A stretch of 55,115 nucleotides of DNA from positions 1-55,115 of the forward strand of contig RQOG01000094.1 of assembly GCA_003854985.1 (NCBI GenBank), written 5' to 3'. Below, in pieces: positions 16,790 to 25,133 of this stretch; the first letter of the stretch is position 1, and every line of letters starts with the position of its first letter. Below the pieces are notes generated by a model. The model did not search any database. It was not told the DNA's origin and worked only from the letters and a program-made list of their open reading frames with translations. The stretch is from Calditrichota bacterium (GTDB lineage Bacteria > Calditrichota > Calditrichia > Calditrichales > Calditrichaceae). Both the position numbers and the translations under genes were made by a program.

Positions 16790-18799
16790 CTATTTAACAA
16801 GCAGCATCTTTTTCTGCATGATTTGTTTTTGGTTGTTTGAATTAACAATCAAGCGGTAGAAATACACGCCGCTTGGCCTGTTAGCCCCATTCCATTTTAC
16901 TTCTTTATATCCAGTTGGCTGGTTGGAATTTATCAATGTTTCTATTTTTTGACCCAATTCATTATAAACTGAAAGTTCCACATGTCCGGCTTCTTTTAAT
17001 TGAAAGGCAATGGACGTAGACGGATTGAATGGATTAGGGAAGTTCTGGTACAGAGCAAAACCAGCGGCATATACAGGTTCGGTTTTAATAGTGCTCGGGT
17101 CGTGAAGGATTTTGACGAGTTCGATGCCATTGCCCGTTTGTAAATCTCTGCTGTATTGTTTGTCGTCCGCATTGTTCCAGTGTTCATGAACACCCAGAGA
17201 TTTTAAAGGCGTGCCGTCATCTTCAGGATCATAGGTGATATCATCAGGCCAGAAGGAACTGTCCGCCGCCTGTTGTAAATAATCATCTGTTCCATCATAG
17301 TTTGGATAAGCTTCATCGTCCCAATCTTCGGAATTATACTCTGTTCGCAGGAAATCATGAGCTACGGATGAGATGGCGACATTATCAATGGAAGCGAAAA
17401 TGGAAGAAGTATAGTCGCCGTTAAACGGTTCCATATCCCATTTTCTTGGTTTTTCAAGTTCATTAGGCGCGCCGCCCCATAAAGCGTCCAGTATAAAAAG
17501 CATCGTTTTTCCGCCGACTTCCTTATGACCCATTAAATCGACCAGGACACGATATTTTCCATAGCCGTAATTCCCTGCCATCCATGGAAAATCAATTCCA
17601 TATGGCCGGGGTAAACCGGGGTGGAGATGAGATGCGGCGGATCTGGTATGTGAGCCGAAATGGCTTTTTTCGAATAAGGTAATACCTCCGCGAACATGTG
17701 ATTTTAGAGAAGCAATATTAATCATGTAAGTTGCGTCGTACATTTGCTGGTAAATTTTATCGGTTGTTTCATCAAGCACCGTACCTTTGTCCGAATAAAA
17801 AATGACATTCTGGTCGGTTGGAACGGAAAGAGTTCGGCCATAGGCTTCGCAATCGACAATGGCATCAGAGTTAACGCTCAGGTAATGGACATCGGGAAAT
17901 TCAGCGCTCATAATATCGTAAAAAACATCATTAATACAGATATGAGGATCGCCCACATAAATCATGTCCTGGGGAACGCCGGCTTTGTTGACAAGCTGAT
18001 CCAATATAGCCAAAGTTGCCTGAGGAGAAGTAGCGGCCATATGCGGTGGAAATGATCCCCATACATCGCCGTCTTCTTGCGATAAATCTGCATTCATGGT
18101 ATGCGGCAGTCCCACACCCTGGTTATTGGTTTTAATAAAGATTTTTTCGTCAGTAGTATATCCGGCTGTAATGCCTCTGATATCCCGGTTATAATAATGA
18201 AAAATAGAATCCCACGCGGCTGTGTCGTTGTCTGTGCCGGTCAGAGATCTTAAAACTTCAGACATCATATCTTTAATTATGTCCATATTATTATTTTTTG
18301 CCAGGTAATAAACATCATCGGAATTATTGATAACGCCGTCTTTATTTACCGTATTTGCGCAGTTTTCATTCGTTGCTTCGGGATTCCATGACCAAACGAC
18401 TCTGCCGGGGAAAATACCTCTGGCCTCACCGACAGGTTCATTAGCGGGTAATTGATCAAGAATTTTTGCTTTGGCAGGGAAAGCGGAGTCCATTACGAAC
18501 CAGCCCGAAATACTTAAAAATACGGCTAAAGCCAATGCGCCGGTTAAGTATTTTGCCTGATTAAACTGAATTTTAGCGAATCTGAACGCCGTTATGGATC
18601 CTAATAAACCAAGTACATATATTACAAAACTCGAAGCGATTGGCGCGGCTATCTGCATACAGGGATAAGTTGCCCGGGACGGTTTGGGAATAACCCGGAT
18701 TAAAAACCAGATTAATGACGCTATGCCTAAAAAAGGGAAAAAGAGTTTCATCCAGAAATCTTTGCTGCTAATGCGTTTCACAAAGTTCTTAAATAACAT
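16790..18799 (-). CDS. DUF362 protein with membrane N terminus and T9SS sorting tail (copy 2)
   Basis: A 669-residue paralogue of the 13220-15208 protein. It has the same three N-terminal hydrophobic segments, the same RVIPKPSRATYPCMQ loop, the same AFPAKAK after helix three, a DUF362 domain (about 120-570) and a T9SS tail (NFPNPFNPSTSIAF to KKMLLVK). The start is placed at the ATG at 18799-18797, because AGAGGTGG lies five bases ahead and the product MLFKNFVKRISS aligns with MFFKNLFRRISS of copy 1. A GTG three codons upstream would overlap the ribosome site. It heads an operon with the propeller gene. Function is unknown; conserved charged residues of the domain are shared by both copies. 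Confidence 0.85.
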   Translation of the reverse strand: MLFKNFVKRISSKDFWMKLFFPFLGIASLIWFLIRVIPKPSRATYPCMQIAAPIASSFVIYVLGLLGSITAFRFAKIQFNQAKYLTGALALAVFLSISGWFVMDSAFPAKAKILDQLPANEPVGEARGIFPGRVVWSWNPEATNENCANTVNKDGVINNSDDVYYLAKNNNMDIIKDMMSEVLRSLTGTDNDTAAWDSIFHYYNRDIRGITAGYTTDEKIFIKTNNQGVGLPHTMNADLSQEDGDVWGSFPPHMAATSPQATLAILDQLVNKAGVPQDMIYVGDPHICINDVFYDIMSAEFPDVHYLSVNSDAIVDCEAYGRTLSVPTDQNVIFYSDKGTVLDETTDKIYQQMYDATYMINIASLKSHVRGGITLFEKSHFGSHTRSAASHLHPGLPRPYGIDFPWMAGNYGYGKYRVLVDLMGHKEVGGKTMLFILDALWGGAPNELEKPRKWDMEPFNGDYTSSIFASIDNVAISSVAHDFLRTEYNSEDWDDEAYPNYDGTDDYLQQAADSSFWPDDITYDPEDDGTPLKSLGVHEHWNNADDKQYSRDLQTGNGIELVKILHDPSTIKTEPVYAAGFALYQNFPNPFNPSTSIAFQLKEAGHVELSVYNELGQKIETLINSNQPTGYKEVKWNGANRPSGVYFYRLIVNSNNQKQIMQKKMLLVK

Positions 18800-18917
18800 G
18801 ACATCCACCTCTATTCTTTACTATTTTAACTTTTTTCAATTACGGGCTATCCCGTTAGATAATCCCGGGAAAAACGCGGCGATTGAAATAATTTCTTCCA
18901 GCTTAATATAATAAATT

Positions 18918-18991
18918 GGACTTTATAATACAAAGCCAATTACTGTTATATCTCGTTCTTTTTATATTATTCTTAAATAAAATTCAAATTA
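18918..18991 (-). promoter_or_regulatory. Upstream block shared by the two DUF362 genes (copy 2)
   Basis: Contains TTTTATTTAAG and CTTTGTATTATAAAGTC on the minus strand, matching the block at 15323-15401 and at the same distance (about 120 bases) from the start codon. Its far end touches the stop codon of the wrbA-like pseudogene. Confidence 0.5.
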
Positions 18992-19539
18992 ATCACGCGG
19001 ATTGCGTTTATAATGACCACTTTGCGGGTGGAGTTCTTTTTTACCGTATACAAAAGCCCTTGTCCATTCAGCCAGACGTCTGCCTAATCTATGACAGGCT
19101 TCTTTTATTTATAAAGGCGGGGTCCTCCGTTCTGAATAGGGCCTGAGTGTGCGGTAAACTGACGGCCCGAATAGTCGGGGATGCCGAAAACCTTGAATCC
19201 AAAATTTAGCATGATGGTCATCAGGGACTGGCAGGTAAGCATTCCAACGCTGCCCCAGCCGCCTTGCGAACTGAACGTACCGTCTGTTTTCCCATCAATT
19301 TTCTGTCACAAAGGTAAAAAAGCTTTCCAAAATTTTTTATTTCCAACGCAACCATTCCAAGATAGGCAGGATATCCGAGAGCCATTCCATCGTACCATCG
19401 AATATCATTCTGGCCGGTTTCTTCTATGGCTTTCATTCTGACAGAAGTTTCCGAAATCTGCTTTGCTCCTTCCGCGACCAGAGCAGCCATTTTTTTGTGA
19501 TGTCGTCTTTGTTTAATATAGAACAAAGATTTTATTCAT
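18989..19539 (-). pseudogene. Decayed WrbA-like flavodoxin / NAD(P)H:quinone oxidoreductase gene
   Basis: Reading three minus-strand frames in turn reconstructs a nearly full-length flavodoxin-like protein. It runs MNKIFVLY, stop, TKTTSQK; frameshift; KMAALVAEGA then WYDGMALGYPAYLGMVALEI; frameshift; IDGKTDGTFSSQGGWGSVGM to GGPRLYK; frameshift; EACHRLGRRLAEWT to the end at NPRD. These correspond in order to the FMN phosphate loop, the (A)DG(M/I)xxGxPxYxG loop, the SxQGG loop and the C-terminal helix of WrbA-type proteins. Lesions are a TAA at 19515-19513 and frameshifts near 19490-19496 (A7 run), 19290 and 19107. A ribosome site (GAGGT) and the ATG at 19539 survive. About 183 codons, close to family length. 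Neighbours are intact, so decay is more likely than sequencing error. Confidence 0.8.
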
Positions 19540-19557
19540 TGTTTAACCTCATTTATT

Positions 19558-19585
19558 ATTGAAAGCTACAAATTGAAAGCTACAA
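19558..19585. repeat. Tandem 14-base direct repeat
   Basis: Two adjacent perfect copies of ATTGAAAGCTACAA (19558-19571 and 19572-19585), in the gap between the wrbA-like pseudogene and the GPH transporter. Confidence 0.9.
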
Positions 19586-19683
19586 ATCAGCATGAAGTAA
19601 ATAATTATACGAGTCAATAAATTTTATTTCATTTAATGGGATTAACGTGTAAATTGCGCACTTATTTATTCAATTAAATGCAA

Positions 19684-19700
19684 TGACAATAACATTGTCA
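19684..19700. promoter_or_regulatory. Operator-like palindrome upstream of the sugar symporter
   Basis: TGACAATAACATTGTCA is a perfect inverted repeat with seven-base arms and a three-base centre. It lies 70 bases before the ATG of the GPH transporter, a position suited to a repressor or activator site. No regulator gene adjoins it, and the binding protein is not known. Confidence 0.5.
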
Positions 19701-19770
19701 ATAGATCGGACAGATTGATCCGGGTTGGTTAATGTTTTGCTTTTGATGTTCAAATGAGGAGAAAAAATTC

Positions 19771-21225
19771 ATGAATGGCGAAAATCAATCCGCGACGAAT
19801 ATGGTGGCGAAAGATAGAATCCCGGCTAGTACAAAATTTTCATATGGTTTAGGCACCGCATTGGATATGTGGGGATTTTGGCTTTACCCTGCCGTAGCTT
19901 TTGCCGTTTTTAATATTTATTTAGGCGTTGAACCCTGGCTGGTTGGTCTTGCTTTAACCGTGATACGATTATATGACGCTGTCTCCGATCCGGTTGCAGG
20001 CTGGATATCCGATAATTTCCGTTCAAAATTTGGCCGTAGACGGCCGTTTATCCTGGTCTTCGGTATTTTGGGAGGTCTTGGTTTACCACTGTTGTTTTTT
20101 GTATCGCCTTCCTGGATAAATGTTACTTTTCTTGGCGCATCCGTATTATTCTGGTATATGATTGTTTCTTCCGTTATTTACATACCAATCATGAGTATTT
20201 ATACGGTTCCCTATAATAGTCTTGGCGCTGAAATGAGTCCGGATTATGACGAGCGCACATCAATTATGACGTATCGTAGCACCATGCAGAAATTTTTTGA
20301 AGTTGGGAATTTTTATGCGCTTCGTTTTACCAATCTATCATGGTTTCTTCTTCCGGAAGTTGGAAAGAAAAATACATTATTGGGCATCCAGGTATATACG
20401 GCAATTCTCGGGGCTATGATGATAATCTTTGCCGTCATTATTTTTATTCGGGTTAAGGAACGGTATTATGATAAAGTCGTGGTAAAAATTAAAGAACATA
20501 TCTCAATTAAAAGTTCATTATATGAAACATTAAAAAACAGGCCCTTCCGGATCATGATGGGCGTTGGCGCTTCATTTACTTTGGGTACGAGTATGGTTGG
20601 CTCACTGGGTTATTATGCAACGGTATATTATGTATGTGCCGGAAACACTATTGACGGTGATAATTGGAATTTCTGGATGGGCATTGCTTTTATGATTGGA
20701 GGTTTGTTAGGCGCTCCGATATTGGGAAAGGTTGCGCGTTTTATTGATAAAAAGCATTCTGTGATGGTTGCCGCCTGTATTGGCATGATCGGATATGGAG
20801 GTTCCTGGTTTTTATATACGCCATTAATCCCCTGGCTGCAAACGATTGCTTCGGGAATAATGGCATTTGCCGCTTCCGGATTATGGATGCTCCACGGCTC
20901 CATTGGCGCCGATATCATTGATCACGATGAGCTTAATACGGGAAAACGGCGTGAAGGATCCTTTACTGCCTGCGGATCGTACATTCTTAAATTAGGCAAT
21001 TCATTAGGCTATTTTGTTTCCGGTTTAATTCTCGGATGGGCCGGATTTGATTCAAATGTAATGGTGCAAACGCCCGATACTATTTTTTGGATAAGAGCGA
21101 TGTTAGCGGGTATTCCTGTAGCCGGTTTAATTGCAGTCATCTTATTTGTTTCAAGATTGGAACTTACGAAACAGAAATGTGCTGAGATAAGAATAACTCT
21201 TGAGCAGAGAAGAGGAACCGTATAA
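19771..21225 (+). CDS. GPH-family sugar:cation symporter (MelB-like)
   Basis: A 484-residue polytopic carrier of the glycoside-pentoside-hexuronide:cation symporter family (major facilitator fold). The family signature YDAVSDPVAGWISDNFRS then KFGRRRPFI lies between helices two and three at about residues 68-95, and about 12 hydrophobic segments can be counted. It would bring a glycoside, pentose or hexuronide into the cytoplasm with Na+ or H+. The exact sugar cannot be read from the sequence. GAGGAG lies ten bases before the ATG. A palindrome upstream suggests regulated expression. A small membrane protein gene follows after 21 bases. Confidence 0.92.
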   Translation: MNGENQSATNMVAKDRIPASTKFSYGLGTALDMWGFWLYPAVAFAVFNIYLGVEPWLVGLALTVIRLYDAVSDPVAGWISDNFRSKFGRRRPFILVFGILGGLGLPLLFFVSPSWINVTFLGASVLFWYMIVSSVIYIPIMSIYTVPYNSLGAEMSPDYDERTSIMTYRSTMQKFFEVGNFYALRFTNLSWFLLPEVGKKNTLLGIQVYTAILGAMMIIFAVIIFIRVKERYYDKVVVKIKEHISIKSSLYETLKNRPFRIMMGVGASFTLGTSMVGSLGYYATVYYVCAGNTIDGDNWNFWMGIAFMIGGLLGAPILGKVARFIDKKHSVMVAACIGMIGYGGSWFLYTPLIPWLQTIASGIMAFAASGLWMLHGSIGADIIDHDELNTGKRREGSFTACGSYILKLGNSLGYFVSGLILGWAGFDSNVMVQTPDTIFWIRAMLAGIPVAGLIAVILFVSRLELTKQKCAEIRITLEQRRGTV

Positions 21226-21246
21226 TTATATAAAATGAGGTTTTAT

Positions 21247-21411
21247 ATGAATAAACTGATTGCATTCCTGTTACTATTTTGTTCGCTGGCCGCGATCGTT
21301 GGTATGTTTATAAATGTATTAGTTTACTGGTTTGTCGTAGATATCCTGATTATTCTTATTTGTGGTTTTAGCGGCATATATCTGCTGGTTAATTCAAAGC
21401 AGGACAGATAA
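21247..21411 (+). CDS. Small two-helix membrane protein
   Basis: A 54-residue reading frame, beginning MNKLIAFLLLFCSLAAIVG and ending YLLVNSKQDR. It has two hydrophobic stretches (about 4-24 and 27-48) and a short polar tail. TGAGG lies six bases before the ATG, and the gene begins 21 bases after the GPH transporter stop, so it is probably cotranscribed with it. I do not recognise a family. The position suggests an accessory to the transporter, which is only an inference. Confidence 0.6.
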   Translation: MNKLIAFLLLFCSLAAIVGMFINVLVYWFVVDILIILICGFSGIYLLVNSKQDR

Positions 21412-21512
21412 AAATTCATTTGTAAAAGATAGCTCTGATTGAATTCAGTTATCCGACAGGTAATTAAAGGTATCATTATGGCTTTTTATAAAAATATTGA
21501 AAGGGGAAATAA

Positions 21513-22280
21513 ATGATATACTTTTCAAATATTTTTTTTAATAAGTTTAATATATTTTTTTTCTTACTGGTTTTTTTATACTTGTCGTGTGAGGACAAAA
21601 GTACAGATTCGCAAAATCAAAATCCGCCGGTAACCAGCGCCGATACTCTAAAAGATATCGATGGCAATATTTATGAAACGGTCAAAATCGGCAATCAGGT
21701 ATGGATGGCTGAAAATCTCAAAGTAACCCGTTTTCGTAACGGTGATACCATACCGTATATAGCGGCTGACACAGCCTGGTCAAAACTAACTGATGCGGCA
21801 TGCTGCGGTTATAATAATAGCGTCGATACTATTGAAATCTTTGGTTTGTTATACAATTGGTATGCGGTGGCAGATTCCCGCCATGTGGCGCCCGAAGGCT
21901 GGCATATTCCAACCGATGAAGACTGGAAAGCGCGTGAAATATTTCTGGGGATGAGCGCCGAAGCAGCCGATGAAATGGGTAATCGGGGTACCAATGAAGG
22001 AGGCAAGCTGAAAGATACGGGTACAATATACTGGGAAAGCCCAAATTTAGGAGCGACTGATGAAACAGGCTTTTCCGCTTTGCCGGGCGGTTATCGGTTT
22101 GGTTATGGGATATTTAATAACATAGGGTATTTATGTGGTTTCTGGGTCGCATCAGATTACAATGTATCAAACGCATGGTCGCGTTTTTTAGGGTATAACT
22201 ATGCTTATGTTTTCAGGCACTATTATGATAAAAAACATGGGTATTCTATTCGCTGTGTAAAGGATGCACCTGCAGAATAA
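21513..22280 (+). CDS. FISUMP-domain lipoprotein
   Basis: A 255-residue exported protein with the Fibrobacter succinogenes major paralogous (FISUMP) domain. Diagnostic segments are DIDGNIYETVKIGNQVWMAE, LLYNWYAVADSR and PEGWHIPTDEDWK, and near the end the pair of Gly/Tyr-rich strands and GYSIRCVKD. The N terminus is strongly hydrophobic (about residues 7-25) and ends LYLSC at C26, a plausible though not ideal lipobox, followed by an acidic, Ser/Gln-rich linker. FISUMP proteins are common at the surface of FCB bacteria; the role is unknown. AAAGGGGAAATAA precedes the ATG. It appears monocistronic. Confidence 0.85.
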   Translation: MIYFSNIFFNKFNIFFFLLVFLYLSCEDKSTDSQNQNPPVTSADTLKDIDGNIYETVKIGNQVWMAENLKVTRFRNGDTIPYIAADTAWSKLTDAACCGYNNSVDTIEIFGLLYNWYAVADSRHVAPEGWHIPTDEDWKAREIFLGMSAEAADEMGNRGTNEGGKLKDTGTIYWESPNLGATDETGFSALPGGYRFGYGIFNNIGYLCGFWVASDYNVSNAWSRFLGYNYAYVFRHYYDKKHGYSIRCVKDAPAE

Positions 22281-22526
22281 ATTCAGCCTATAGAGAATAA
22301 TAATACAGCCATAATAAGATGTATAGGATAGTATTTTGAGTTAAACATAAAAACTCCCTTATACAATAAGACTCAGCGCTTATTTAAATTTTATTTAAAA
22401 AAGTAATTTTATTAAATCAAAAAAATAAAAATCAGGTAAAGAATATTTTTAAATAGTTTGAGTTTTATCTGATAAATAATTATAATTAAAATGTTAGGTA
22501 AAGTGATAAGTAAAAAATGAGTATCC

Positions 22527-22919
22527 ATGCCCATTGAATATTACATAGATCATGAACGTAAACGCATTATGGCCACAGCAAAAGGTGCAATATCGGAGAG
22601 TGATCTTTTTGATTATCAAAAAACCGCCTGGTCTGATCCGTCGCTGACCGGTTATGACGAAATATTTGACGTAACACAGGTCGAGAACATTCAGGATATC
22701 ACATCGGCCAGTTTAAGGCAGCTATCGCGCTATGCCGCCTCGATGGATAAAGCGGAAAAAACAACCAGACTGGCCATTGTCGCTTCCAAATCGCTTTTCT
22801 ATGGTCTGGCCAGAATGTACGAAACCTTTCGCGGAAGTATTAATCACACCTTAAAGGAAATATCGGTATTTCGCTTTATAGAGGATGCCGAACAGTGGCT
22901 GGATATGGAGAATAAATGA
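22527..22919 (+). CDS. STAS/SEC14-like (SpoIIAA-like) small protein
   Basis: A 130-residue soluble protein. The order of elements is an N-terminal strand pair (EYYIDHERKRIMATAKGAIS), a helix, a strand EIFDVTQV, a helix, a strand TRLAIVAS, and the end ISVFRFIEDAEQWLD. This resembles the SpoIIAA-like STAS/SEC14 fold of small single-domain proteins. A protein with the same layout is encoded at 24545-24949, although sequence identity is low. No catalytic residues are evident. A role as a small ligand-binding or regulatory protein is only a family-based guess. The ribosome site is weak. Confidence 0.6.
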   Translation: MPIEYYIDHERKRIMATAKGAISESDLFDYQKTAWSDPSLTGYDEIFDVTQVENIQDITSASLRQLSRYAASMDKAEKTTRLAIVASKSLFYGLARMYETFRGSINHTLKEISVFRFIEDAEQWLDMENK

Positions 22920-23135
22920 TCATAGTTGAATATTGATGTTTGCATTTTTCTAATATATTAATGACTTCACAAAATTGATTATTCAAGAAAATTTCCTGAA
23001 ATCAAACATATTATTTACATAAACTGAAATATCAAGCTCACCTTTTCTAATAGACTTTAACTTAATGCCGATAATTAGTATAAAAAGTAAAATGATATAG
23101 AATTTATTAAACGGATAGTAAAGGTGGGGGGCGAT

Positions 23136-24365
23136 ATGAAAAAATTAACAAATCTATACTCGTTATTTTTAACCATTCCGATTATTCTCAATGCCCAATG
23201 GATTCAGACAGGTCTTAATCCAGGCATCGGATACTGTCTATATTCAAATGATACTACGATATACGCAGGGACAAACGAAGGTGTATTTTATACCAATGAT
23301 ATTGGAGATCCATGGTACAGTATAGGCCCGGAAGATTTGATTCTTTCATTAATAACTGCAGGAAATACCTTAATTGCCGGAAGCGATGCGCACGGTATCT
23401 GGATTTCATCCAACATGGGAGAAGATTGGGCACATCCGGCTGGAATGGATAATAAATCCATCCGGGCCTTTTGTAAAAATGATAGTTTTATCTTTGCCGG
23501 AACTTGGGGTAACGGTGTTTTCAGGTCCAGGGACAATGGCAATTCATGGCAATATACTGGTCTTGATGAACAGGCCGTTGAGGCATTGTATGCAACAGGT
23601 GATACCATATTTGCCGGCGGGGAATATACGGATGGCGTTAAAGTAAATTTTTCATTCAATAATGGCAATTCATGGGATTACCGTTTTTTGCCATGGCCGG
23701 CTTCAAGAGTATATTGTTTAACGTATAAAGACGGAAAGATTTTTGCCGGGTCAGACGGTATTTATGCAAGCACTGATATGGGCGATAGCTGGTCTCTGGA
23801 ATATGGGGTTACTTTTGATACAAGCGGAAATGTAACCGATTGGAAAATATTTAAAGAATTAATGGTTTATGATAATTATCTGATTGCCGCCTTGTTAGCT
23901 AATAGCATCTGGATATCTTCAGATAACGGTAAAAACTGGACAGATTTTAATACAGGCCTGATGTCTGACTGGACTTTTGAAGGCTTAGCTGTTAAAGGTA
24001 CCGATTTATGGGCCTTAAGATCGGGATTTGGTAATGCCTACAGAAGATCGGTTACTGAACTTTCCACTGGTATATACAGCGAAAGAAACAATATGCCGGA
24101 AGACTATCTGTTATTTCAAAACTATCCTAATCCTTTTAATTCATCAACGATTATAGAATATAAGATTCCGGATAAGGGCTATGTTTCTTTGAAAATATAT
24201 GATCTCCTGGGTCATGAGATTGCTACCTTAGTCAATGAAGTTAAATCAAAGGGCGTATATCAGATAAGTTTTAAATCAGATTACTTAACCAGTGGAACAT
24301 ATTTTTATATTCTGAAAATTGGTGAAAAATATTCCGAAGCCAAAAAAATGTTATTGTTAAAATAA
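23136..24365 (+). CDS. Exported BNR-repeat-like protein with T9SS sorting tail
   Basis: A 409-residue secreted protein. A signal peptide (1-20, ending ILNAQ) is followed by sialidase/photosystem-II-assembly-like propeller repeats (TIYAGTNEGVFYTND, GIWISSNMGEDW, NGVFRSRDNGNSW, GIYASTDMGDSW, SIWISSDNGKNW). The C terminus (about 328-409) is a T9SS sorting domain (NYPNPFNSSTIIEYKIP to AKKMLLLK). The start is set at the ATG at 23136, because the GTG at 23124 lies inside the ribosome site AAGGTGGGGG. No Asp-box catalytic pattern can be assigned, so an enzymatic role is not claimed. It is flanked by the two STAS-like genes. Confidence 0.83.
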   Translation: MKKLTNLYSLFLTIPIILNAQWIQTGLNPGIGYCLYSNDTTIYAGTNEGVFYTNDIGDPWYSIGPEDLILSLITAGNTLIAGSDAHGIWISSNMGEDWAHPAGMDNKSIRAFCKNDSFIFAGTWGNGVFRSRDNGNSWQYTGLDEQAVEALYATGDTIFAGGEYTDGVKVNFSFNNGNSWDYRFLPWPASRVYCLTYKDGKIFAGSDGIYASTDMGDSWSLEYGVTFDTSGNVTDWKIFKELMVYDNYLIAALLANSIWISSDNGKNWTDFNTGLMSDWTFEGLAVKGTDLWALRSGFGNAYRRSVTELSTGIYSERNNMPEDYLLFQNYPNPFNSSTIIEYKIPDKGYVSLKIYDLLGHEIATLVNEVKSKGVYQISFKSDYLTSGTYFYILKIGEKYSEAKKMLLLK

Positions 24366-24544
24366 AAACTAAAATGAAAATAACGTGAAATGATTAATAG
24401 CCGGTATACAATAAATCATAAATCCGGGCTAAAACTAATAATAAAGTTTTAATACTATTTTCGGTTATTCTTCGGAACCAGATTTGAAGAAAGAATGCTT
24501 TACTGAAATTTTTCCACTTATGTTTTCATTTAGTCTGATTTTAG

Positions 24545-24949
24545 CTAAAATAATTCCGGCATTATTCCGGTTTGAATCCAATTCTGCGCAGTTTTAAGCG
24601 ATTTAAATAATTGAAATTCATATCCTGTGGTTTCGCCGTGCATTAACTGGAACATTCGTCCCATGCCAAAATCCACATCCCGATCTTTATTAACCACCCA
24701 GGCGACTCTGCCGTTGCTATATTTATTACGAAATTTATAAACCATCGCCGCCGCTTCTTTTACTTCTTCGGTTGTCAGGTGATCCAGCGTACATTTACGG
24801 GCATCTAATAAAACATGCGCTTGTGTTTTCCAATGACGGCTCATCAGCAATTCCAGAATACACTTTTCCATTATTTTTTTCTGGAAGGGGCCTTGAAGTT
24901 CGATGATAAAATAGGGTATTTCCCAGTCTGTCATGATCTGGTATTTCAT
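24545..24949 (-). CDS. STAS/SEC14-like (SpoIIAA-like) small protein, second copy type
   Basis: A 134-residue soluble protein with the same order of elements as the one at 22527-22919: strands at YQIMTDWEIPYFIIELQG, a helix, HVLLDARKCTL, a helix TTEEVKEAAAMVYKFRN, a strand RVAWVVNKD, and an end YEFQLFKSLKTAQNWIQ. It is probably a member of the same STAS/SEC14-like group. The function is unknown. The start has GGGAAG seven bases before the ATG. It lies on the opposite strand to the BNR-like gene and upstream of the cydAB operon's 3' end, with no clear operon partner. Confidence 0.55.
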   Translation of the reverse strand: MKYQIMTDWEIPYFIIELQGPFQKKIMEKCILELLMSRHWKTQAHVLLDARKCTLDHLTTEEVKEAAAMVYKFRNKYSNGRVAWVVNKDRDVDFGMGRMFQLMHGETTGYEFQLFKSLKTAQNWIQTGIMPELF

Positions 24950-25133
24950 AGTTTTACTTCCCGAAAATAGTAAAATACAGAGTTTCTATGAATTAAACTG
25001 ATACTAAACTATAATCGCCAGTACATGCCAGGAAATTAGTAAAAAAATTAGCATTCTAAAATCTGCATTAAACCGGATATTGGAATAAAATCCGGTATTT
25101 ACTCATTAACGTTTTAAGACCACAAAATAAACG

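Noticed and set aside
18916..19441. Two plus-strand frames over the wrbA-like remnant (18916-19146 and 19181-19441)
   Set aside because: The minus strand carries recognisable flavodoxin motifs; these frames are shadows opened by the decay.
24401..24440. Possible hairpin after the BNR-like gene (AGCCGG with CCGGGCT)
   Set aside because: The stem has a bulge, a long loop and no T-run, so a terminator cannot be supported.
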